Assembly: GCA_019188255.1 (NCBI GenBank)
Contig: JAETXT010000002.1
Span: forward strand, 1,054,001-1,118,000
Reading direction: 5' to 3'
Source: Verticillium longisporum
Taxonomy: Eukaryota > Ascomycota > Sordariomycetes > Glomerellales > Plectosphaerellaceae
Length of the DNA: 64,000 nucleotides
Both the position numbers and the translations under genes were made by a program. This document shows, piece by piece, positions 21,493 through 33,033 of this stretch. Within the stretch, counting starts at the first letter, position 1, and every line of letters begins with the position of its first letter. The notes under the pieces are model-generated. The model was given only the letters and a program-made list of their open reading frames with translations. It made no database searches and was not told the origin of the DNA.

Positions 21493-24400
21493 GCTCAGCT
21501 GTTGGTTTTGGGGAGAATATGGCTCTGGCAGCTAGACGGATGCTATCAGATATCGGATCGAGGCTGGCTTTTTGAGTCGCGAGCGGACACTGGCAACAGC
21601 TCCCGGGGAGCAGGAAAGTCGAGGTGCATAGGTGTGTCCAGAGAGAATAAACGAGCGTGGGGTGCGCAACGGCACGAAGGTTTGGGGGGAAAGGTGTGAA
21701 GAATAAAGAGTGTCGAGAAGAAGAGGCTTCGAGGGGGGGAGAGAGGCCCGAGTCGGAGGTCAAGCTGGTGGGAGGAGCTTTCACGAGATCCTAGCTATTA
21801 AGGAGGGGAACTGGGGCAGAGCGAGATATACTCAAGCTCGTCAGGTCAGGACAGCTCGGTTTGGCTGTCGCCGTCGTCAATTGCTCGCTCTGATTCTCTC
21901 TGCTCTTTCTCTCTTTCTCGCTCTCTCGCCTGATGCCTCTTGGGGGAAAAGGGAAAGTGTCGCAACGGCGAAAAGTAGACGAGCAGGGGGAGCAGGGTAA
22001 AGGGGAAGAAAGTTGGGCTGGTTCTCAAATGTCACCCGGTTTTAATTATCTCTGCAGTTTTTGGTCGAGAGCAAGCGCCAGGGGTCCCACCCGCCCAAAA
22101 AAGGAAGGAACAACGACTGGTGGGTGCTCACCTCCACCGGTAGCAGTTGCCCAAACCACCTGGCGCTAGGTAAGGTACTCGAGCTGCTAGAGGCAAGCAC
22201 GGGTGCAGGGGTCTTCGTCTCCCCTCTTTCCCTCTCGCTCCTCTCAAGTCCCCCCCCTTTACCCCCTACCGCTTTCCCCAAGATCCATTGGCGCGCCCGG
22301 CCATTGGCAGCACGGACAGCGCCGGGGCAAGTAGCGGATGAATCGTTCAGTGGCTGAGGTGGGAGATCCTACAGGGAACAGGGCCACTGTGAATCTGGAG
22401 GCCCCCTCCGTATTTCAGGGCACGCTCAATTGTCAGGTTCGCTCCAGGCCCAACTCGGCGACATAGACCCAAGCAGCACCCTCAGGATGTAGGGACCTAA
22501 GCCTGGCGGCTCCTGACTCTTGGGTGTCCCTACCTTTTTACCAAGGTACCTAGGCACGGTAAGGCAGGGCACGGCCAATTCGTCAGAGGAAACAAAAGGC
22601 ACGGACAGATGAGCGGTTTCCTGCCGATGGTATACTTACGATGCCTGCCCCTATATTTGCCTTGCCAGATGTGCCGGGGTTTGATATATCCAAGCTTCCC
22701 TGAATCTGAACTCTTTTTTTCTCGTCAGCAGTCAGCATCAACTACCAGACTGGACGTTTCCTGTGGTCATTGAGCGTCCAAAATTGGGTTCTGTCGCCCA
22801 AACCACCGCCGCCTGTACCTTGCTCGACCCCTCGCCTCCTACGTACCTGGGTATCTGGCCTCCATATGATCCTTGAAACTAGCTGTCGGCCCAGGCCCAG
22901 ACCACTCGCCTTAGCGCTCTTCGCACGACACGCACGCCCTGGTGGTGGCTCCTCGTTCTCGAGAGAGCTAGGTTCTTTGTCAGGACACGCTTCCTCACAC
23001 TTGCCATCTGATCTCCAGCCCGATCCGCGTCTCGGCTCGCCCTGGACGCCGGTCCATCCTCATCTTGCCACGCGCAGCTCGTCGCGGCAAATTTTCTTAT
23101 TTCATCCATTGACCACAAATGATGAATGCCTCGAGCTGCAGGCTGCATATGCATACTGTAAGGACGGAAAGTGAGCTGGGCGGCTTCACCGGGGGCGTGA
23201 TCCCGTTGGGTACGCCAGCAGCTGCCAGTCAGGGGTCGTGCTGCTTGATCCTGGCTTCCGGTCCACGGCCGTCGTACCCGGACTCGTTTCTTCGGTTCCT
23301 GAGAGGCCCGGTATCCACCGATGAGATGGGGCTTCCGATCCAGCTAGGCCTGCCTCTTCTTCTTGTTCTTCTCATCACGTCCACGTCCACCGCGAAGACC
23401 AAAGTCCCCCCGAGGCCAGTCCAGATGGTCAGGGGGTCACGCTGCTCCGGCATATCATCAGAGCATCAGAGAGGTTGCAAGGGGTTTGGGGGGGGCTTCT
23501 GTTTCGGCTTCAGCTTTTCTGAGCTGCAACAAGTCTCGATTTGACCCGAATCGACGACTTTGCTCAGGAATTGCAGTGTCGTCAGAACGGCAGCTCGTCA
23601 TGCTGACTCTGTCATCAGATCTCCCGAGCCAATTTCCCTGCCCTATCGGGCCCGCAGTCCGACTCCTCCAACACCCCTGAATCCACCAACGAGCCTACCT
23701 AGTAGGCAGTACCGCACCCGTGGTGCGTCCCCCTCATCTCACTCCCGCACTTGCTGCTGTCAAACCCCCTCCCATCGCGAGCGCACCACATTTTTGTTTG
23801 ATCAGGTCTCGGTGCGCCGTCCATCTCCCCGTCTCTGTCCCTCACCAGTCACAGTCGCGCCCCTCATCCTTGAACACACAACCGAGCCGCGATTGACGCC
23901 CGTAGGGGTGGGCGGGAGAGAGAGTGCCCCAATGTACCCTCAAGCCAGAGCCAAGACGCGCCTGAGCTATAGCGTCCCAACTGCTTCTGAAGGCTTGCGG
24001 TCCTTAATCGGCGCCGCCCCTTTCGCGCTGCAGGACCTTTGATTACCACCGCTGCACTTCGTAGGCGGCGTCCTGCACACCAGGTCGCAATGCGCCAATC
24101 TTTTTTTTCTATCTCTCTCTCGTCTTGAGCTAGTAACGCCTATTCGCTTCAGGAACGGCTGAGGGGGTTGCATTGGGGGGCCAGTTTCTCAGGTACCTAC
24201 GGAGCCAGCCCGGATCTTGGAATATGCCACCAGCAGTAGAGTTCGCACCGGCAGCTGATGACAGCATCCAAGCCTTCCCGTGCGAACCCTTTCGTTACAT
24301 GTGAATCCGGGCCCTCAGGGGGAGATTGAGCTGGGAGTCGATCGCACACGCAGCCGGGTGAGGCTGAGTTTTCAGGACCGGCCCTTCTCCTCGGGACTCG

Positions 24401-25672
24401 AAGGCTATGAATGCGGCAGGTAGCTTCCACATTCGGGCCCTAAGTTTCAGACAACAGACTGACCTGAAGAATCGAGCAAGGAGATCGGCCGTTTGTTCCC
24501 GGGTGAAGGATCGCCAACAGAAAGGAACGGCACGGTGCCTTGGGCAAGCTCGTGGTGTTCGGCAGGTCTTACAAATCTGGAAGCATCGTACTTGATCAAC
24601 TGGAGCAGCAGACTGCTAGCTCAGGCCTCTCAGGGTGCAAGGATCTGATGGACAAGATCGCATGTGAAAGTCATGGGATCGGATCCCTACCTCCCCCGTA
24701 AGACTTGATGCTCGGAGAGCATCGGCTCAGAGTGAGATCAGCTGGAGGAGATGCCGAGATGTCTCCCATCGATCTACTACATGGCCTTTCGACAGATCAA
24801 GCTGGCCAGAAGCTGACAGGGAAGATGTGTCATCATCGACCATGTCTGCGCAAAGGGATGGTTCATGCAAAGTGGGAAGCTTCGTCCAGTTTCAGAGGAG
24901 ATGATAGCCTAAACACCAGAAAACAAGCGGAAGTTGCGATTGTTCTCTGAAATAGAGGGCGAAGATTACAATTCACAGTAATTGGCGGATAAATGACTTA
25001 GCCTTATGAAGATAGCAGGCTGTCTAAGCAGTGGAGATGAGTGATGGAGTCCATGTTCTGGCCTTCCACACGCAATCACTTCGTTGATCAACGTCGTGCC
25101 TCGCCTGTGTCCCTGCTGTGCGCCATGATAAAATTGTCCTGTCTGATGGTCGGTATGAGGGCAGTCACATCATGTTCTCGCCATGACAGCCATGGTGCTG
25201 CCGTGGCAGATGCGATTAACTTTCCTCGGCATTTCGGCAGAGACTAATGTGCAAAGCAGCACCGTGGAGGGAATTCTTGGAGCACGTACCTAGAGAACCA
25301 CGTCATGAAGGCTGAAGACGACTTCCGTGACGAACTGGGATAGAAAGTGTGCGACAATTCCTAATGTTCTGTTGGTCTGATAGTCCCACAGGACCCATTC
25401 TCAAGACTGTGCTGAGCCGTCGCGTGCTGCCTCAAGCTATGCCGGTGCCGAAAAAATTCCCGGTGCTTTCATTGGACGGAGCTCTCCCAGAATGGTGTGG
25501 GCTGAACCTTCTAAGCGTGTAAGCGTGTCGCGAAGCACTTCCACCCACTCCTGTCACTACTTCCATTCACCCCGAATCGCAAGCCAAATCGTATCACTCT
25601 CGGACCTAGCCAGCCTGACGCACCCGGACCCCCGCCGTTTCGATTGATTCCTGCTTCCAATCTTCCATCAAG
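21493..25672. other. 4.2-kb stretch without a supported gene
   Basis: It begins with the leader of the zinc-finger gene, including a pyrimidine microsatellite at about 21,888-21,930 (CTCTCTTT-type). Open frames up to 160 codons overlap on both strands and show no domain, signal or consistent codon use. The right end (about 25,500-25,672) is the HP1 promoter and leader. No tRNA or transposon ends were seen. Confidence 0.45.
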
Positions 25673-26871
25673 ATGCCGCCAGGTAGGCCTCGCACTTTCC
25701 CTCGCCTCCGCATCTGCCAGCCGATCACGGTCCCTTTCGCAATATTATCGCGTCGCGTAACAGCCGTCGCACCGTCCAATCCACGACATGTTGGCGATCG
25801 CGCGCGATTTCTTGGGCCGCGTCGCGAGGATAGAACCCAAACCTGCTCAGCGCATACTGACTGACTCTCCAGCACTCAGCGACACCGAGCAATCGGACAA
25901 TGACTTCGATATCCCGGTCCCCACTACTCGCGACCGATCCACCAAGTCCAAATCACCGGATAAGTCAGACGAGGAAATGAACGATGAGCCGGTCGAGAAT
26001 GGAGATGCCGAGGTCGTGGCACACGATAAGGAGGGAGACGACGAAGATGATGCCGATGAAGACGGAGACGAGGAGGTGTATGGACAAGTCCACATCGTCG
26101 CTGCGACGGCCTGGCTGACTCTGGATGCTGTAGTTTCATCGTCGAAAAAATCATCTCTCACAAGGTCGAAGATGGGGTATTTTTCTCAACTGATCCTCCG
26201 TCTTACTGCAATCATTTGCTAACACAGCACAGGATCAGCTACTCTTCAAAGTCAAGTGGGAGGGCTACTCGAAGAAAGCCGATCAGACGTGGGAACCCGA
26301 ATCGAACCTGACGTACGTGCCGTATCCCATCCCTGGGGCGGAGTTGCTTCGGGTCTACATGTGACTAACAGTTGCGGGTAGCGAGGGTGCACCCGAGATC
26401 ATCGCCGAGTACTACAAGTCGGTCGGCTCGCGGGCAATGATCCTTGAGGAATCCCGCAAGGGAAAAGAGACCAAGAAGCGCGGACGCCCTGCCTCTAGCA
26501 CACCAGCAGCCTCGTCGAAACGCGCGCGCAAGAGCCGCGACCACCCTTCCGATAGCACACCACCAGCCAGCGCCACCGCGAACACCTGGAAGCCGCCGAG
26601 CGGTAGCTGGGAGGACGACGTCACCACAATTGATGCATGTGAGGACGAGGAGACGGGCAAGCTGATTGTGTACCTGAATTGGAAGAACGGTCAGAAGACA
26701 AAGCACACGACCGACGTCATCTACAAGCGCTGTCCTCAAAAGGTACGGCCCCATGTTTCCCTGGGGCGAGCCTTGATATTGACATGTTCTCCGCAGATGC
26801 TTCAATTCTACGAGCGCCACATCCGGATCATCAAGACTGCTACGGGCACGACAGATGCGGAGCTGAAATAA
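25673..26871 (+). CDS. Heterochromatin protein 1 (chromodomain plus chromoshadow domain)
   Basis: Six exons: 25673-25682 (10 nt, MPP plus one base), 25873-26077, 26134-26176, 26233-26312, 26382-26742 and 26797-26871, giving 257 residues, the size of Neurospora HPO and Aspergillus HepA. A Ser/Asp-rich acidic region (residues 5-72) is followed by the chromodomain, EEVFIVEKIISHKVEDG then QLLFKVKWEGYSKKADQTWE PESNL. Its methyl-lysine cage is Phe73 (usually Tyr), the Trp of KVKW and the Tyr of EGY. A basic KRGRPASSTPAASSKRARKS hinge leads to the chromoshadow domain (about 182-255: GSWEDDVTTIDACEDEETGK, YLNWKNGQKTKHTTDVIYKR, MLQFYERHI). The protein binds H3K9me3, dimerises through the shadow domain and maintains heterochromatin, in Neurospora also DNA methylation. 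Confidence 0.93.
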
Positions 26872-27978
26872 TAAGTGCACAGTTTACGAAGAGCTATGAC
26901 ACGGATCTGCGGCGCCGGCGCATGGGTTTGTCGCGCTGGCTGCAACCAGCAACTGGTAGCTGTGCCATGTGCGCGCAGTCTCCTCTGGTTTTCGAGTCGA
27001 CGCGCGGTTGGTTATGTAGTTGTATGTGGGATCCTGCTTGCACATTTGCCTGTTCTTCATGCCTTACTTCCTCTCAAGCAGTAATCTTGAGGCTGTTGGG
27101 AGGCAGAATAAGGTCCATAGGGGTTTCGCGGGCCGCGAATCTGGATGCGTAAGGCAGTCAATGAACAAAAACTTGAAAGCGGTGGCAGCAAACCCTGCGT
27201 ATCCAAACAGTCCATGTTGCCCGATGATGGCATGGTAAAGGTGGCCTGGCTGTTGACGCGTTGGTCGGCGCGGTCGCGTGTGGGAGTATCTGCGCACACA
27301 AAATGGCTGGAAAGGTACTTGAAACGCAGAGGCTGGGCAGACAGACCCACACAAAGGTGCTGATGTGGACCCCAGCAGGCCTGTGCCAGTCCCGCCCTGC
27401 CCCCAAAAGCTCCCCTGTACCAGCGCCCCCAGCCTTGCCATTTTATTGACTTGCCCAAAGCCGGTGGCGGGGCAACAGCCCATTAATACCCTCTGTCCAC
27501 CGTTACGCCGTCAGACACATTCCTCTCTTCTGGTACCTTTACCTGACAATACATTGTGCTCAGCGAGACTATTCCACGACTTCAGCGATACCCGAAATTC
27601 TTCGAATTGCGTCTTTGCGTTTGACAGCGTCACCAAGCTACACACGTACCAGCAGCCCACAGAAGCCCCGCTTGAAGCTTGCCTACAGCGTGCGACAATA
27701 GCTTCCTCCAACGAGTCCAGATCGTGAGTCTGCCTTTCTCCAGAATATCAGCTTGATCTCGATGGAATTTCTAACATTTGAGACTCAGTCCTCCATCACA
27801 TTCTCGCTATATCAATACCATATACGACACTCAACTGCCATAACCATACCACCTGAGACACACAAACAGACACTCCGCCTCCACACCAGCTCCAAGGCTC
27901 CGCGACCCCTCAATCGAACCCCGCGAAAGCTCTCCATCGGCCCATCCCGCAACCGCCGTACTACACAAGACCGCCAAC
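26872..27978. other. Intergenic: HP1 3' end and leader of the small membrane protein gene
   Basis: From about 27,500 the region is pyrimidine-rich and looks transcribed. A GTGAGT at about 27,723 and a CTCAG at about 27,787 could bound a leader intron. No other gene is supported. Confidence 0.4.
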
Positions 27979-28137
27979 ATGACGAAACCAAATGACACCA
28001 TCGCCATCATCGTCATCGTCCTCTTTGTTGTCCTCGCCCTCGTCGCCTTTGGCATCTACCGCCTCGTCCACCAAGCCCGCCGCAGCATGAGCGTCACGAG
28101 CGGCTCCAGCGGGAGCAGCAGTGAGCTAGCAGACTAA
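27979..28137 (+). CDS. Small single-pass membrane protein, 52 residues
   Basis: The frame starts at an ATG in good context (CGCCAACATGACG) and ends at TAA 28135-28137. It reads MTKPNDT, then a strong hydrophobic helix of about 21 residues (IAIIVIVLFVVLALVAFGIY), a basic stretch RLVHQARRSM and a Ser/Gly tail ending SELAD. The positive residues after the helix suggest an N-out, C-in or tail-anchor-like orientation. Codons end nearly always in C or G, as in neighbouring genes, which supports coding. It is too short for family recognition; no function is proposed. Confidence 0.55.
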   Translation: MTKPNDTIAIIVIVLFVVLALVAFGIYRLVHQARRSMSVTSGSSGSSSELAD

Positions 28138-28758
28138 ACGATGCGAGGACAAGAGATGACCAAAAAAATTGAAAAATGAAAAAGCAGTCGGCTCACATGA
28201 GCTGCGAGCAGACAAGGCAGGGCGATATCGATACCCCTTTGAGAAGACGGATAGCCTGCGACAACGGCGATAATGAAGAGGATGGAATTTGCATGAAGCA
28301 CACGGTATGATTTGAATTTGGGGCAATTTGGGGCTTTGGCATGACTTGTATGATATTTTTCATGGTATTCAGGAGGATCTCTGGGGTAATCTCCCCCTCC
28401 ATCTATGTGGGAGACGTTGAATGTATATAGCAACGAGTATGGGGCTCATGGCGTATCGGGCGATGACAGGGTGGAATTGAGACGACAAAGTGATGAGCAA
28501 CCGAGATCAAATCAAGTGAACTCTCATTGACAGTGTTCGAGATGCGAGCTTGCCGTGCAAAGCGTTTTCTCGCCAACGCGGAAAAGAAACCTTCCATGTC
28601 TGCACTGAATCTCCCCGGCGCTACTTGACGAGGTATCGATCGCACAGTCAAGAACGCCTCGGGAACTAACCCTTGGCTGAGAGTCTTGCGCAATGTTTGG
28701 AATTATCAAATGGTCATGAGTTGGCAAAAGTTCGTGCGGGACATCATAATTACAAAAG
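28138..28758. other. Intergenic
   Basis: 3' flank of the small membrane protein gene and downstream flank of tRNA-Val. I see only short antisense frames. Confidence 0.4.
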
Positions 28759-28859
28759 TGATTCAGGGGAGGCTCGAACTCCCGACCTTCAGTGAACTCT
28801 TGACTCGAGACGAGCGAAGATGTTAGACTGACGTGATAAACCAACTACACCACCGAACC
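28759..28859 (-). tRNA. tRNA-Val (anticodon AAC) with an intron of about 26 nt
   Basis: The minus strand folds as a tRNA: acceptor GGTTCGG with CTGAATC (two G-U pairs) plus discriminator A, D-arm box A GTGGTGTAGTTGG, anticodon stem TCAGT/ACTGA with loop CTAACA, and T-arm GGGAG TTCGAGC CTCCC. The intron lies after position 37 as usual, from TCTTCGCTC to AAGAGTT, and the 101-nt length fits 75 plus 26. It sits 150 bp from an A+T-rich minisatellite and borders the ankyrin-gene segment. Confidence 0.9.
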
Positions 28860-29013
28860 AGCTTTCTTTCCACTCCAAAGAATAATGTAGATGTATTGTG
28901 CAACAGGGCCAAGCTGAGCTCTGTCGAGGCAGACAACCCTTCCACAACAAATATACGTCGCATACCTGCTTCTAAATGTTTCTTGAAAAGCATGTTAATA
29001 TAACTTCATCCGA

Positions 29014-29097
29014 ATGCCTAATTATACATGCCTAATTATATATGCCTAATTATATATGCCTAATTATATATGCCTAATTATACATGCCTAATTATAC
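29014..29097. repeat. 14-bp A+T-rich minisatellite, six copies
   Basis: Six head-to-tail copies of ATGCCTAATTATAY span exactly 84 bp. Copies 1, 5 and 6 end in C, copies 2-4 end in T, so the only variation is one transition. There are no spacers, so it is not a CRISPR array. Confidence 0.95.
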
Positions 29098-29283
29098 AGT
29101 CGTGGAAGTCTTGGTCATCCGGCTAAGGCTCAACTGTGAGGTATCCAGGATCATCCTCCCAAGTACCATGAATACTTCTTCGGGCTGCGATAGGTCCGTA
29201 TTAGTCTTAAGCTGACAGATGGCTCACGTGTATCAGGCCGCTACGTCAACCCAAAGTCATGCTGCAGCGTCTCGGTTCGACGC

Positions 29284-31718
29284 GTGGCAGCCTTGTTCGT
29301 TTCCCTCCTACAACCCTGCCTCTCGTCCGAGAAAAACGTCCCACTCCTGGCCATCTTATTCCAAACGAAACTCAGTTACCATACCAGGGTGGCAGAAGCA
29401 TTCGGCATCCTTGCTGGCGTGGTCGGCGTCCTCGATGTTGGAAGTCGCGTCTCGAAGAGACTCCGATCCCTCCGGCGGGCCTGGAAAAACGCACCGCGTG
29501 AAATCCTCCAGCTTCAGAACGAAATCACCGACTTCAGGGTCCTGCTCTGTTATACGCGAGACTTATGCGACGCTGCTGACGGCTGCTCAGAGGAGGACTT
29601 GTCCAAAAGTCTTGAGCGGCACTTGACGTCAGCTAATGCATGTTTGGATTCCCTGGAACGTCTGCTGAACGACGATAATTTGAAAGAAATCTCAAAGATG
29701 AGGTATTGGTGGATTCGACGTAAAAATGCGGTTATTCTTGAGAGGAATCGCCTGAACGAGGCTCATCGCAGCATAAAGATGCTTTGTGATGTGTTCAATG
29801 GGTTCGTCTTGCCCCCTCCCTTGGCTTGTCTGGAGTCTTGTCTTCCAGGCTGATTAAATGCTGATTCTGATCATCTCAGGAAACAAGGTTCACGTATCAA
29901 GATGGAGTTGATTTCTATCCACAATGACCTGAACGCTGCACAAGGTCAGGGGCATGAAACGTTCGAAACCCTTCACGGAGTACTCACGCGCGTCCTCGCC
30001 GGCATCGAGCACATTTCCCATCAACAAACATCGTTAGAGACAACTATCGCCAATACCTTAGAGCCACAAACCAGGGAATTTATCTCTGCAGGGCATGCAG
30101 AGGAGCCTTCCGCGTCAGGAACATCATCGCCATCGGCTGCCGCGAACTTCAGCATCTGGGTCTCGTACCGAAACGACTCGTGCAAGCGCTCTTGCGTATG
30201 CTCATGCCACCTTGTGAATACAACCCAGTCACGTTGGAGTACATCGCGACTTCTCCGCAAATACGTAGGCTTCTTTTTCGCGTCTTATACTGGTCTTCCA
30301 ACCTGGGCACCTCCATGCGATGTGGGTGGGTGCACTCGCCTTGAGTCCAAAACATACAAATTCAGATATGAATTTCCTCAATGGCTCCTTGGTCTGTTCA
30401 TGCATCTCATAATTCAAACACATCACAAAAGCCTTGTCCCGAAAGTCAAGCTCCGGTTAATGCAGCGGCCCCCTCTCGTACATGGTTCCCTGTTGAGGTC
30501 TATACTTCTGCGGAATTGCGATGAAGCCCGGCGTATTCTGATTGACAACCCGGAGGCAGCATTCAGCCAAGTCCCGGATACTGGAGATACTGCGTTACAC
30601 TTGATCCAAGCCAAACCTCGTTACTTTGACAGTTGCTTCGTTACGCTCCTGATTCGAAGCGGTTGTGACGTGCAGCAAGAGAACGACTTAGGGATCACTT
30701 CGGGAAGCATCATTGCTGCGACCATGTTGCTTCGACAGTCTGCTACTGCAATCAGTCTCGCCATCTCAGAAGTATTTCCCATCGCAACGCTGATCGATAA
30801 CCTAGATTTATCGCGTATCACGAAAATAATACTTGGGATACAACAGGGTGACCTGCAGTCTGCGCTGGCAAACTTACCCCCCTGGGACTCTCTAGTAAGT
30901 GGCCTAGATGGAGCTGGCTGTACACCTCTGCACTCGGCCGCAGTTAGCAACCACAAAGAAGCCATTGAGCTTCTTGTTCGACACGGCATCGATGTCAACA
31001 TCCCGAACATTTACGGTAAAACAGCCTTGGAAGCCTCAATGTCCCGGATAGAGCCCGGATAGAGTCCGATACATTGAGGTATCTCATTGAAATGGGTGCG
31101 CATATCCGAGTACAGGCAAGGAACGCCTTGTGTATTGCATGCATGCACGACAGGAATGACTTGGCTCAGATTCTCGTTGAAGAGTATGAACTCGACCCGA
31201 ACGAGCCAGCTGCACCATTCATGACGCCACTTATGATGGGACTACATCATAACTCGTTCTATGCAGTTAAGTATCTAATTGATCTTGGTGTCAATATTCA
31301 TATTCGCAGTAGGGTCGGAGGTACACCGCTGCACTACGCGGTTGCCCTCAATTTGCATCAGTCAATATGCAGTCTGCTGCTCGCCGCAGGAGCAGACTAT
31401 GAGGCGGAGTTACCTAGCGGACTGAACATATTGCAGTTTGCTGCTGTGTCGGCAAACGAGGTGACCATGGCGTGTTTGGCACACCATGGCCTGGCCGGCG
31501 TTGACTCAGAAGCGACAGTGAATGGAGAAACAGCTGAGGCTCTGTTCTTGCAGCGCACTTATAGAAGCCCACGACTTGATGCGGCCTTCTATTTTCTGCT
31601 GGAGTCTGTGGAAAAGGCCACTACCGAGATGCGGCAAGCTCTCTCAAACGAGATGGATGTGGGAGGCACCTCTGACGACGAAGATTACGTTTTTCACGAT
31701 GCCTCAGAGCAGCTCTAA
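29284..31718 (+). pseudogene. Ankyrin-repeat protein interrupted by an 11-bp tandem duplication
   Basis: Exon 1 (to 29801) and exon 2 (from 29880) join at a weak GTTCGT...CTCAG intron. The start is uncertain: the conserved-looking protein begins AEAFGILAGVVGVLDVGSRV, the usual N-terminus of fungal NLR/ankyrin-type proteins, so an upstream mini-exon is possible and 29284 is simply the first ATG. A helical region, a Cys-rich strip (CKRSCVCSCHL) and membrane-like segments (FPQWLLGLFMHLI) precede ankyrin repeats (GAGCTPLHSAAVSNHKEAIE, GGTPLHYAVALNLHQSICSL). At 31043-31064 CCCGGATAGAG occurs twice in tandem; the second copy shifts the frame and makes a TAG at 31060. Removing one copy gives MSRIESDTLRYLIEMG and a continuous 781-residue protein. 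Third positions are much less G+C-rich than in flanking genes. Such proteins are typically lineage-specific; function unknown. Confidence 0.7.
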
Positions 31719-32544
31719 ACGCTGTCTCTGTTCAAAAGACGGGTTTGAGATTGCACCACCGCTTGATTCTGCCCAGACGAGCATATGATGTTACCGGGCA
31801 TGCTCAAAATACTGAAGCTGAGCATTCTCATTCCAGATCGTGGTATACTTGTCGTCGGCTTTGTTGTCACAGGCCATCCTGGTTCCTCGGACTTCAGTAA
31901 CTACTCTGTTTTGGGAGCGACAAATAGGCTGTAATATGATGCCAAAAGAAATCAACTTTCTCATGTCAGTGATGCCAAGCTGAAGCGTGTGGTTTCATCG
32001 GCTATGCAACTGAGAAGCAATCACACCATCGATGTTAAGGTGTCCATAGCTTGTACAGCAGATACAAGTTCTGATTTCATACCAAGTCCTGACACATTTG
32101 TAAAAACGCCACAATGTCACGACACAAGCAGACACCATGACAAATCGTGGTGGTTCGTCAGGAAACGCTCGCTCTTGCCGGAAGGGGGCATGTCAGATTG
32201 TTTGTAGGCGCGCCCTTCGCGATTACAAATACAAGCTTGATCGCTCATCGCGAGCATGACAATTGCATCCGCCATGAGACAACTTTCCAACTGAATACCA
32301 TACCAGAGATGAGAGGACAAGTTTGGCCTTTGTAGCCGCTGAAAGCGTGCGCCATCTCGGTCGGCAAAGAGGATGGTTGCGAAAATGACCACCCTATTCC
32401 ACGCGTGAATCTTCCAGCAGCAGGACAAAGGATCTCCCTCATGAATTCTCCCTGCTCAATCAAACCTTGAGCACCCCCCGCGGTTGCCAATCTTCGTCCC
32501 GTTGGTCTGTATTCGCCCTTCGCCTCTTGTAAAGCTCATCGATT
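31719..32544. other. Intergenic
   Basis: Moderately A+T-rich, between the ankyrin gene and tRNA-Ala. No gene or repeat is supported. Confidence 0.4.
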
Positions 32545-32616
32545 GGGGATGTAGGTCAGTGGTAGACTGTTCGCTTCGCATGCGAAAGGTCCCCGGTTCA
32601 ATCCCGGGCATCTCCA
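32545..32616 (+). tRNA. tRNA-Ala (anticodon CGC)
   Basis: A 72-nt intron-less cloverleaf: acceptor GGGGATG/CATCTCC plus A, D-arm TAGGTCAGTGGTAGA, anticodon stem TTCGC/GCGAA with loop TTCGCAT, and T-arm CCCGG TTCAATC CCGGG. Two T runs (GTTTTGCATTTT) follow as a polymerase III terminator. Confidence 0.95.
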
Positions 32617-33033
32617 GTTTTGCATTTTGCTCTGGTGAGATCCCTCGAGACGCACAGTCTGACGAGTGCTGGTGACGAGGAGGCGAGTATGAAGACCAAG
32701 TTTCAGTGACATGTGACATGGCAGGTGGGCATGAGCAATCAATGACTCTTTTGACGAGCAGTCGCCAGCAAAACATTCAAAAGACAACGAGCATCAGCTG
32801 GCCGACCTGAGTGAGTGGGGTTGGTGTCGTGAGCTCTGATGAAGCGGATCCTCGGAAAGGAGGCTATCAGAGGTCGTCACCCCGTTTCGATCACGTGACA
32901 TGGGGAGATCGTGTGTCTTAGTCAGCGGTGATCAACACGACGCTTTCGAAGAACGTCTCATCGACCGACATCGTCACCAGCCTCACCTCATCTCTCTCGC
33001 CTTCCATCACACGCCATCGAACATGCGCTCGCC
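32617..33033. other. Intergenic: promoter of the carrier gene
   Basis: About 0.4 kb between tRNA-Ala and the carrier start codon, with nothing else recognisable. Confidence 0.4.

Noticed and set aside
29014..29097. Possible CRISPR-like array
   Set aside because: The repeats are contiguous with no spacers, and the genome is fungal.
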